Position numbers and translations under genes: made by a program. Of a stretch of 5,609 nucleotides of DNA, positions 1 to 5,609 are shown piece after piece (positions within the stretch are counted from its first letter, which is position 1; each line of letters begins with the position of its first letter). The notes under the pieces are model-generated. The model was given only the letters and a program-made list of their open reading frames with translations. It did not search any database and was not told where the DNA came from. The stretch covers positions 1-5,609 of the forward strand of contig SKOX01000120.1 of assembly GCA_007119835.1 (NCBI GenBank), in the 5' to 3' direction. The DNA is from Paracoccaceae bacterium (GTDB taxonomy: Bacteria > Pseudomonadota > Alphaproteobacteria > Rhodobacterales > Rhodobacteraceae).

Positions 1-1380
1 CTGCCCTTCGCGATCCCGCCGCTCTTCGCCGCGATGGGCTGGGTGCAGCTTGCGGGGCCGGTGGGGCTCTTCGCGCAAGGCTGGCGGGAGGTGTTCGGGC
101 CGGGGCCGGTGCCGTGGAACATCTACTCAGCCCCGGGGATCGTCTTCGTGCTGGCGATCACGAATTATCCCTTCGTCTTCCTGACGGTGGCGGGCGCGCT
201 GCAGCGGGTCGATCCGTCGCTCGAGGAGGCGGCGCGGACGGCCGGCGTCGGCACGATGCGGATCATGCGGGACATCACGCTGCCGCTGGTGAGGCCCGCG
301 ATCTACGGCGGCGGGCTGCTCGCCTTCGTGTCGTCGATCGACAATTTCGGCATCCCGGCGGTGCTGGGGATGCGGGCGCAGTTCTACGTGCTGACGACGC
401 GGATCTACGAGGCGCTGACCATCCCGAACATGCCGCTCGCCACCGCGATGTCGGTGCTGCTCGTCGGGGTCGCGCTGATCGCGATGGTGGGCTTCCGCCG
501 GATGGAGGGCGGACGGTCGCAATATGCGGTGATCGGCGGCAAGTCGACGACGCCGAACCTGATCCGGCTCGGCCGGGCGCGGCCGTGGGTGGTCGCGGGG
601 CTCGTCGCGGTGATCCTCGTCATCGTGATCCTGCCGCTCTTCGCGCTGGTGCTGACCTCGTTCCTGCGGTTCTGGGGCGCGCCGCTGACCTGGGAGTTCC
701 TGTCGCTCAGGCATTACGAAGCGGTGTTGGGGACGGCGGGCGCGCGGCGGGGGATCGTCAACAGCCTGTTCCTTGCAGGTGCGGCGGCGACGATCCTGAT
801 CTTTGTGACCGCGATGATCTCGTATCTGAACCTCAAGGCGCGGATGCGCGGGGCAGGGACGCTCGACGCCATCGGGCTCGTGCCCTTCGCGCTGCCTGGG
901 TCGGTGATCGGGGTGGCGATGATCCTCGCCTGGTCGAACCCGCCTGTCGGCCCGGTGCTCTACGGCACGATCTGGATCCTGCTCGTCGCCTACATCATGC
1001 GCTACATGGCCTTCGGGCTGCAGACGACCCGGGCGACGCTCGCCCAGATCCACGACAGCCTCGAGGAGGCGGCGATGGCGAGCGGGGCGAGCCGGATGCG
1101 GACGGTGCGCGACGTGACGCTGCCGCTCCTGCGCCCGGGCATGGTCGCGGGGTGGATCCTGATCTTCATCTCGGCCTTCAACGAGCTGACGGTTTCGGTG
1201 CTGATCTGGACGTCGGGCGCGGAGACGATCGGTGTGTGGATCTTCCTGATGCAGGATTCGGGGCATACCGGGCGGGCGGCGGCGCTGGCGGTTCTGACGC
1301 TGCCCGTGATCCTGGTCCTCTATCTCCTGATGCGCTGGTTCGCGAGGGCCGAGGAGCGGCGGCAGGCGAGGGCGGCATGA
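1..1380 (+). CDS. ABC importer permease, fused two-domain (Fe(III)/polyamine type), 5' partial
   Basis: This is the inner-membrane channel of an ABC importer. The frame is open from base 1, so the true start lies upstream; the ATG at 34 is internal, because the codons before it (LPFAIPPLFAA) match the family. There are 459 visible residues against roughly 500-570 for FbpB/SfuB-like permeases, so about one or two N-terminal helices are missing. Two EAA loops that dock the ATPase are visible, EEAARTAG at about residues 75-82 and EEAAMASGA at about 355-363. Each is followed by a (D)xTLPLxRP segment, which shows two permease domains fused in one chain. Hydrophobic segments lie near residues 42-66, 145-163, 195-220, 251-276, 290-311, 319-338, 380-403 and 425-446. 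The stop overlaps the ATPase start. The family resemblance is to iron(III), thiamine or polyamine importers; substrate is inferred only and cannot be settled without the binding protein. Confidence 0.92.
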   Translation: MPFAIPPLFAAMGWVQLAGPVGLFAQGWREVFGPGPVPWNIYSAPGIVFVLAITNYPFVFLTVAGALQRVDPSLEEAARTAGVGTMRIMRDITLPLVRPAIYGGGLLAFVSSIDNFGIPAVLGMRAQFYVLTTRIYEALTIPNMPLATAMSVLLVGVALIAMVGFRRMEGGRSQYAVIGGKSTTPNLIRLGRARPWVVAGLVAVILVIVILPLFALVLTSFLRFWGAPLTWEFLSLRHYEAVLGTAGARRGIVNSLFLAGAAATILIFVTAMISYLNLKARMRGAGTLDAIGLVPFALPGSVIGVAMILAWSNPPVGPVLYGTIWILLVAYIMRYMAFGLQTTRATLAQIHDSLEEAAMASGASRMRTVRDVTLPLLRPGMVAGWILIFISAFNELTVSVLIWTSGAETIGVWIFLMQDSGHTGRAAALAVLTLPVILVLYLLMRWFARAEERRQARAA

Positions 1381-2498
1381 GCGACGCGGCGGTGACGGTG
1401 GAGAGGCTGGTCAAGCGCTTCTCCGGCACGACGGCGGTGGGCGGCGTCGATTTCGCGGTGGCGCCGGGCGAGTTCTTCACGCTGCTCGGGCCGTCGGGCT
1501 GCGGCAAGACGACGACGCTGCGCTGCGTCGCCGGGCTCGAGAGCGCCGACGAGGGGCGGATCGCCATCGCGGGCGAGACGGTGTTCGACGCAGGGCGGGG
1601 CGTCGATCTCGCCGCGAACGAGCGCGCGATCGGGATGGTGTTCCAGAGCTACGCCGTCTGGCCGCACATGAATGTCGCGGAGAATATCGGCTATCCGCTG
1701 AAGGTGCGGAAGCGGCTGGCGCGGGAGATCGCGGCCCGGGTCGAGGAGGTGCTGGGCCTCCTTGACATGCAGGGGCTGGGGCGGCGGATGCCGGCGCAAC
1801 TCTCGGGGGGGCAGCAGCAGCGGGTGGCGCTGGGGCGGGCGCTGGCGGTGGAACCGAAGGTGCTCCTGCTCGACGAGCCGCTGTCGAACCTCGACGCCAA
1901 GCTGCGCGAGCAGATGCGGGCGGAGCTCAAGCTCATCCAGCGGCGGGCGCGGGTGCCGATCCTCTATGTCACCCACGACCAGGTCGAGGCGCTGGCGATG
2001 TCGGACCGGATCGCGGTGATGTCGGCGGGTCGGATCCACCATCTCGGGCCGCCCGAGGAGGTCTACGAGCGGCCGCGAACGCGGTTCGTGCTCGATTTCA
2101 TCGGGGCGGTCAATTACCTGGCCTGCCGGCCGGTGGGCGAGGAGGGCGGCCGGCTTGTCGTCGAGGTGCCGGGCGGTCGGCTGAGCCTGCCGGGCGGGGT
2201 GCAGGTGCCGGAGGGCGCGCTGTCGCTCGCCGTGCGGCCGGAGGATGTGGCGCTCGGGCCGCCGCAGCCGGGCGCGCCACGGGGGCGGGTGACGCTCTGC
2301 TCCTTCGTCGGCGACGGGTTTGAGTATCATCTCGATGCGCAGGGCGGACCACTGCGGGTACGGGCGGAGAAGAACGTGGTCGTGCCGGAGGGCGCCGAGG
2401 TCGGGATCGCGGTGCGGCAGGGTGTGCTCGTAGCGGCCGATGGCGCGCCGGACAGCGAGGTGTTCGCGGCGAGCAGGCCGGCGGACCCGGACGAGTAG
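1377..2498 (+). CDS. ABC importer ATP-binding protein (FbpC/PotA-like) with C-terminal TOBE region
   Basis: This cytoplasmic ATPase energises the permease encoded just upstream. It has 373 residues, a usual length for the family. Motifs in order are: Walker A GPSGCGKTT at 38-46, Q-loop Q90 in VFQSYAVWPHM, signature LSGGQQQR at 142-149, Walker B VLLLDEP at 162-168, D-loop SNLD at 170-173 and switch histidine H200 in YVTHDQ. All catalytic residues are present. Residues from about 240 to 373 form the regulatory extension, with a TOBE-like segment around SLAVRPEDV. The start ATG at 1377 lies within the permease stop (ATGA), which implies translational coupling in one operon. An open frame extends far upstream of this ATG, but it is out of frame with the permease and the conserved N-terminus (VTVERLVKRFSG) begins here. 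The sequence is closest in style to iron(III), spermidine/putrescine or 2-aminoethylphosphonate importers; the exact substrate is unresolved. Confidence 0.95.
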   Translation: MSDAAVTVERLVKRFSGTTAVGGVDFAVAPGEFFTLLGPSGCGKTTTLRCVAGLESADEGRIAIAGETVFDAGRGVDLAANERAIGMVFQSYAVWPHMNVAENIGYPLKVRKRLAREIAARVEEVLGLLDMQGLGRRMPAQLSGGQQQRVALGRALAVEPKVLLLDEPLSNLDAKLREQMRAELKLIQRRARVPILYVTHDQVEALAMSDRIAVMSAGRIHHLGPPEEVYERPRTRFVLDFIGAVNYLACRPVGEEGGRLVVEVPGGRLSLPGGVQVPEGALSLAVRPEDVALGPPQPGAPRGRVTLCSFVGDGFEYHLDAQGGPLRVRAEKNVVVPEGAEVGIAVRQGVLVAADGAPDSEVFAASRPADPDE

Positions 2499-2536
2499 GC
2501 CTCGCTTTCTGCTGATCTCGCGAACCGCCGGCGACA

Positions 2537-2556
2537 GAGGACCCGGAGAGGTCTTC
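2537..2556 (+). terminator. Weak stem-loop in the convergent gap, possible terminator
   Basis: In the 84-base gap between the ATPase stop and the end of the convergent helicase, GAGGACC (2537-2543) can pair with GGTCTTC (2550-2556) across a six-base loop. That gives a 7-bp stem with one G-T wobble. No T-run follows on either strand, and the wobble becomes a mismatch on the minus strand. It therefore does not meet the usual intrinsic terminator pattern, and the position is the main argument for it. Confidence 0.2.
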
Positions 2557-2582
2557 ACGCGGGCCCCGCACCTCGCTTGATC

Positions 2583-4346
2583 TCATCGGGAGCGGGATCT
2601 GGGCTGCCGCCCACGATCTTGCGCGGCTTGACCCCGCGAGCGGTGGTCCTTTGCCGAGTCGTTCGCTTCAGCCGGACGCCTTGCGTCCGAGCCGCGGCGT
2701 GCGGGCCTGGCGGCGGGGGGCCCGTTGCTTGGGGCGACCCTGATGCCGTCCTGGAGCGTCCTGTCCGGTCCGAGCGCGGCGAGGAAGGCATCGGCCCGAT
2801 CGGCTGCGATTTCCACATGCGTGACGTTCTGCTCCATGCGGATCGCGCCGACATCGCCGCGGGCGAGGCCGCCGGCGCTGCTGATCAACGGCAACAGCCA
2901 GCGTGGTTCGGCGTTCTGCCGGCGTCCCACCGACAGGGTGAACCACACGCTCGGCCCGAATGCCTCGCGCGGCGGACGGACGATCTCCGGGCGGGACACG
3001 TCGATGAGTTCCTCGGGCGCGGCCATGCCGGAGCGAAGGCTGCGGACAAAGGCGGAAGCGACGCGCTCGGGTCCATGCTGGGCCAGCAGCGCCGTGACCA
3101 GGTCGCGCTCCTCCGCCGCCACCGGCTCGGCCAGCGCTGGATCATGCAGGATGCGCTCGTCATCCCGCGCGAGGATCTCCGCCGGCGATGGCGGCGCAGA
3201 CCATGTCGCCTGGATGCCGGCGGCCGCGAGAAGACGCTCGGCGCGGCGCCGGGCGCGCTGCGGCACGATCAGCGCGCTTGTGCCCTTTCGCCCGGCGCGG
3301 CCGGTCCGGCCGCTTCGGTGCAGCAGCGTCTCGGGGTTGTTCGGAAGGTCCGCGTGAACGACGAGCTCCAGCGTGGGCAGGTCGATGCCGCGCGCCGCGA
3401 CATCCGTCGCCACGCAGACCCGCGCGCGGCCGTCCCGCATCGCCTGCAGCGCCTGGGTCCGCTCGCTCTGGCTGAGTTCGCCGGAGAGGGCCACCACCGA
3501 GAAGCCGCGGTTGACGAAGCGCGCCGTCATGTGCGCGACCGCCGCGCGCGTCGCGCAGAATACCAGCGCGCTCGCGGCGTCGTGGTAGCGCAGGAGGTTG
3601 TAGATCGCGCTCTCGCGATCGCTCGGCGCGACAGGGTAGGCGCGGTAATCGATGTCGACGTGCTGTTCCCGCTCGGCCTGCGTCACCACCCGGGCGGCAT
3701 CGCGCTGGAAGCGCTGCGCCAGCTTGGCGATCCCCTTCGGCACCGTCGCGGAAAACAGGAGCGTGCGCCGCTCGGGCGGCGCCGCCCCAAGGATGAATTC
3801 GAGATCGTCGCGAAAGCCGAGATCGAGCATCTCGTCGGCCTCGTCGAGAACCACCACCCGCAGTCGCGTCACGTCCAGATTGCCGCGGTCGATGTGATCC
3901 CGAAGACGTCCCGGCGTGCCGACGACGAGATGCGCGCCCCGCTCGAGCGCCCGGCGCTCGGCTCGCGGATCCATCCCCCCGACCGACAGGGCGATGGCCA
4001 CCCCCGCGGGTTCGTATAGCCAGCCGAGTTCCCGACTGACCTGAAGGGCGAGCTCCCGCGTCGGCGCAACCACGAGGGCGAGCGGCGCTTCCGGCCGGCC
4101 GAAGGTCGCGGCATCCCCGAGCAGGGTGCGCGCCATCGCGAGACCGTAGGCGACCGTCTTGCCCGAGCCGGTCTGCGCCGAGACGAGGAGGTCACGCGCG
4201 CCGAGACCGGGATCCAGCACCGCCTGCTGCACCGGCGTGAGGTGCGCGTACCCGCGCTCCGCAAGCGCGTCCGCCAGAGCCGGGGCAACTCCCGCCCGGC
4301 TGACCATGACCTGCTGCACAGGGTCCTGCTGATCGTGCTGGCTCAC
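2583..4346 (-). CDS. DEAD-box ATP-dependent RNA helicase with DbpA-type RNA-binding domain
   Basis: This predicted RNA helicase unwinds or remodels RNA using ATP and probably acts in ribosome assembly, mRNA turnover or cold adaptation, the roles known for DeaD/CsdA and DbpA. It has 587 residues. Motifs are: Q-motif around TPVQ (37-40), I AQTGSGKT (57-64), Ia APTREL (94-99), Ib TPGR (144-147), II DEAD (168-171), III SAT (199-201), IV LVFCATR (261-267), V ATDVAARGID (313-322) and VI HRSGRTGR (343-350). All are intact. Residues about 467-535 resemble the DbpA/CsdA C-terminal RNA-binding domain, and residues 545-587 form an Arg-rich low-complexity tail. The start is GTG at 4346, chosen for its strong upstream Shine-Dalgarno; an in-frame ATG at codon 14 (4307) is the alternative. 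The gene faces the ABC operon and appears monocistronic. DeaD is the closest general name, but the match is not specific enough to give a symbol. Confidence 0.95.
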   Translation of the reverse strand: MSQHDQQDPVQQVMVSRAGVAPALADALAERGYAHLTPVQQAVLDPGLGARDLLVSAQTGSGKTVAYGLAMARTLLGDAATFGRPEAPLALVVAPTRELALQVSRELGWLYEPAGVAIALSVGGMDPRAERRALERGAHLVVGTPGRLRDHIDRGNLDVTRLRVVVLDEADEMLDLGFRDDLEFILGAAPPERRTLLFSATVPKGIAKLAQRFQRDAARVVTQAEREQHVDIDYRAYPVAPSDRESAIYNLLRYHDAASALVFCATRAAVAHMTARFVNRGFSVVALSGELSQSERTQALQAMRDGRARVCVATDVAARGIDLPTLELVVHADLPNNPETLLHRSGRTGRAGRKGTSALIVPQRARRRAERLLAAAGIQATWSAPPSPAEILARDDERILHDPALAEPVAAEERDLVTALLAQHGPERVASAFVRSLRSGMAAPEELIDVSRPEIVRPPREAFGPSVWFTLSVGRRQNAEPRWLLPLISSAGGLARGDVGAIRMEQNVTHVEIAADRADAFLAALGPDRTLQDGIRVAPSNGPPAARPARRGSDARRPAEANDSAKDHRSRGQAAQDRGRQPRSRSR

Positions 4347-4628
4347 AAGGGCCCCCTTTCATCACGCGTGAGAACCGACCGGCGGTTTCCGTTCACAACG
4401 TCCCGGCGCGACTGAAGGCTCCCAGCGGGTGAGATATTCAACTCTGCCCGGCGGGAAAGAGCCAGGCGAGACTTCTCGGCCCGGTTGCTTCGCCGAAAGG
4501 CCTGGTCCCGGACGGTGCGGCGTGCGGCGGCTCTGGACATCCTGGAGGCGGCCGACCGCATGGCGACGTCAGCAGGGCGGTGGTCGAGCTGTCCGCCCCG
4601 GATCGCCAATCTGTCCCACGCGCCCACA
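4347..4628. other. Region without a recognisable gene, upstream of the helicase
   Basis: These 282 bases separate the helicase start from the end of the broken receiver gene. The helicase promoter should lie here on the minus strand, but I see no convincing -35/-10 pair. On the plus strand a frame is open from 4416 to a TGA at 4656-4658 (about 80 codons), with a protein-like stretch AAALDILEAADRMATSAG at 4524-4577. It lacks a good upstream start codon and is not recognised. A minus-strand frame (4343-4654) is also open and ends in a GTGA overlap with the helicase start. Its product is Arg/Ser-rich and unlike any family I know, so I regard it as chance. The stretch may be the decayed remains of a gene, or simple spacer. 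Confidence 0.4.
4352..4359 (-). promoter_or_regulatory. Ribosome binding site of the helicase (supports the GTG start)
   Basis: On the minus strand AAAGGGGG ends five bases before the GTG at 4346. This purine run is a good Shine-Dalgarno and is the reason for preferring GTG over the ATG at codon 14. The bases between it and the start (CCCTT) are complementary to part of the run, so a very short hairpin could form there. Confidence 0.6.
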
Positions 4629-4832
4629 TCAGCTGCCTCGTCCGCCGAGCACATCTGACAATGCCGCCTGGAGTTCCCCGATGCCGAACGGCTTTCGTAT
4701 CATCAGCGCGTCTGGTCCCACGGCATCCTCAACCGCTGCCGTGTCGGCGTGTCCGCTCGAGAAGACGATCGGCATCCCGGGGCAGTGCCGAAGTGCGGCA
4801 GCGGCAATCTCCGCACCGTTCATGCCGGGCAC
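4629..4832 (-). pseudogene. Receiver (REC) domain fragment, C-terminal half only
   Basis: This is the second half of a phosphoacceptor receiver domain, from a response regulator or from the C-terminal end of a hybrid histidine kinase. About 67 codons remain of a usual 115-125. It opens with PGMNGAE, the loop that normally follows the phosphorylated aspartate. It continues with PIVFSSGHADTAAVE, carrying the conserved Ser/Thr position (about 4755-4760), and then RKPFGIGEL, with the conserved lysine at 4692-4694. It ends with a helix and a TGA at 4629-4631. The acidic pocket and the phosphoacceptor Asp are absent. Reading further upstream on the minus strand gives SPGRRAS, with no receiver similarity, and the first codon is GTG where the family has the Met of MPGMNG. 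The fragment cannot be phosphorylated and is probably not functional. Its DNA runs head to head into the truncated kinase. Confidence 0.75.
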
Positions 4833-4846
4833 TGAGGCTCTGCGGC

Positions 4847-5395
4847 CAGGCGAACCTCTTCGGGGTCATCCGCTCGCTCGTCTCGCAAGGCAGCGGCGGG
4901 CCGGAGGTCGAGGCCTGCAAGAAGACCCTCACCGGCCGGCTGGACGCGCTCGCCCGGGCGCACTCGCTGGCGACCGAGAGCCGCTGGCGCAGCATCGACC
5001 TCCACGCGCTCGCCGCCGCCACGCTGGAGCCCTACGCCACCGGGAGAGAAGGTGCGATCGAGATCGACGGCGAGCCGCTGCCGCTCGAGGCGCGGCGCGC
5101 GCTGTCGCTCAGCCTCACCCTGCACGAGCTCGCGACGAACTCGGTCAAGTACGGCGCGCTCTCCGCGGCGCAGGGGAAGATGAGGCTCACTCGGCGCACC
5201 GTGCGGGACGAGGCGGGCAGCCACGCGGAGCTGGCATGGGAAGAGCGCGGCGGGCCGGCGGTGCGGCCGCCGGAGCGGCGCGGGTTCGGAACAAAGCTCA
5301 TCGACCGCGTGTTCGAGTACGAGCTGGAGGGCGGTGCGGAGATCGACTTCCGGCCGGAGGGTCTGCGCGTCAGGGCGTGGTTTCCGATCTCCTGA
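4847..5395 (+). pseudogene. HWE-family histidine kinase, 3' part only (phosphoacceptor region missing)
   Basis: This is the catalytic end of a sensor kinase. Family-like sequence begins at NLFGVIRSLVSQ (from 4853), which in HWE kinases directly follows the H-R-x-x-N phosphoacceptor motif. Here the five codons ending in that Asn read C-G-Q-A-N, so the histidine is gone, as is any sensor (PAS/GAF) domain. The rest of the dimerisation helices follow (GRLDALARAHSL). The ATP-binding domain has N-box HELATNSVKYGALS (His 5123-5125, Asn 5138-5140), the WxE motif as WEE in ELAWEERGGP (Trp 5237-5239) and GFGTKLIDRVFEYEL. The His in the N-box and the WxE motif define the HWE family. The same frame stays open upstream to a GTG at 4580 and includes an ATG at 4664. 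That part is antisense to the receiver fragment and is not kinase-like, so any protein made would be a chimera. The gene is followed after 31 bases by a response regulator. Confidence 0.75.
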
Positions 5396-5412
5396 CAGGC
5401 GACGGCGTGCTG

Positions 5413-5419
5413 AGGAAGG
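5413..5419 (+). promoter_or_regulatory. Ribosome binding site of the downstream response regulator
   Basis: AGGAAGG lies seven bases before the GTG at 5427. It selects that GTG as the start. The nearby ATG at 5437 is in a different frame from the receiver sequence. Confidence 0.55.
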
Positions 5420-5426
5420 GCGAGGA

Positions 5427-5609
5427 GTGCAAGGTGATGTCCGCAGGGCCGGCTCGCGCCCCCGCATTCTCGTCGTGGAGGACGAGTTTCTGATCGCCCT
5501 GGAGATCGAGCAGATGCTCGTCGATCTCGGCTGCACCGTGATCGGGCCGGTGCCGAGCGTGGCGCGCGCCCTCGCGCTCCTCGAGCGGGAGGCGCCGGAC
5601 TTCGCGATC
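5427..5609 (+). CDS. Response regulator receiver protein, 3' partial
   Basis: This is the N-terminal 61 codons of a CheY-like receiver, cut by the window end. After a short leader (QGDVRRAGSRP) it reads RILVVEDEFLIALEIEQML. VVEDE supplies the acidic pocket residues that bind Mg2+, followed by helix 1 and the strand CTVIGPVPS, and then helix 2 (VARALALLERE). The last visible residues (APDFAI) stop just before the position where the phosphoacceptor Asp is expected. No stop codon is seen. It lies 31 bases after the kinase stop on the same strand with its own ribosome binding site, consistent with a kinase/regulator operon of the kind common around HWE kinases. It probably received phosphate from the intact form of that kinase; whether it is a single-domain regulator or has an output domain is outside the window. 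Confidence 0.85.
   Translation, partial: MQGDVRRAGSRPRILVVEDEFLIALEIEQMLVDLGCTVIGPVPSVARALALLEREAPDFAI

Noticed and set aside
114..1376. Long plus-strand open frame running through the permease into the ATPase frame
   Set aside because: It is a GC-rich out-of-frame shadow of the permease (Ala/Arg/Asp-rich, no motif). The ATPase begins at 1377, where the conserved N-terminus starts.
2577..4019. A 480-codon plus-strand open frame opposite the helicase
   Set aside because: It is antisense to a helicase with all motifs intact. Its product is low-complexity Arg/Ala-rich and matches no family.
4360..4390. Possible EcfG-type (general stress) promoter upstream of the helicase on the minus strand: GGAAA followed by CGTG
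   Set aside because: The -35-like element is GGAAA rather than GGAAC and the -10-like element is CGTG rather than CGTT. The spacing is also loose and the match would sit almost on the ribosome binding site.
4343..4654. Minus-strand 103-codon open frame ending in a GTGA overlap with the helicase start
   Set aside because: The overlap suggests translational coupling, but the product is Arg/Ser-rich and unrecognised, and its start lies inside the receiver fragment in another frame. The helicase already has a strong ribosome binding site.
4820..5536. A 238-codon minus-strand open frame opposite the kinase and response regulator
   Set aside because: It is antisense to clear kinase and receiver sequence, and its composition is typical of a GC-rich shadow frame.
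1..5609. Insertion sequence, CRISPR array, tRNA or rRNA genes
   Set aside because: I found no transposase-like protein, no terminal inverted repeats or direct repeat array, and no tRNA-like or rRNA-like sequence, including around the 4830-4850 junction.

Overview
The window is a GC-rich (roughly 70%) piece of chromosome-like bacterial DNA. The best fit is an alphaproteobacterium. This rests on the HWE-family histidine kinase and its adjacent receiver protein, which are most abundant in that class, and on the strong G/C bias at third codon positions. No finer placement is supported by the sequence alone.

Layout. (1) Positions 1-2498, plus strand, hold the distal end of an ABC importer operon. 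It comprises a fused two-domain permease, cut at its 5' end by the window edge, and its ATPase, which overlap by four bases (ATGA). Both resemble the Fe(III)/polyamine (FbpBC/PotA-like) importers. The substrate-binding protein is not in view and probably lies upstream. (2) Positions 2499-2582 are a short convergent gap with one weak stem-loop. (3) Positions 2583-4346, minus strand, hold a complete DEAD-box RNA helicase with all catalytic motifs, a DbpA-type C-terminal RNA-binding domain and a basic tail. It starts at a GTG preceded by a strong ribosome binding site. (4) Positions 4347-4628 contain no gene I can recognise. (5) Positions 4629-5609 carry two-component signalling DNA that appears rearranged. 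A minus-strand receiver domain has lost its N-terminal half. It meets, head to head at about 4830-4850, a plus-strand HWE histidine kinase that has lost everything up to and including the phosphoacceptor histidine motif. A receiver-type response regulator follows the kinase on the plus strand and runs off the window end.

How the genes relate. The permease and ATPase form one transporter. The helicase is a stand-alone RNA-remodelling gene convergent with the transporter operon. The kinase remnant and the downstream response regulator look like the end of a kinase/regulator operon whose input half has been removed by a deletion, inversion or assembly join. I saw no novel multi-gene system. The main item worth a second look is the head-to-head junction of two broken signalling genes.
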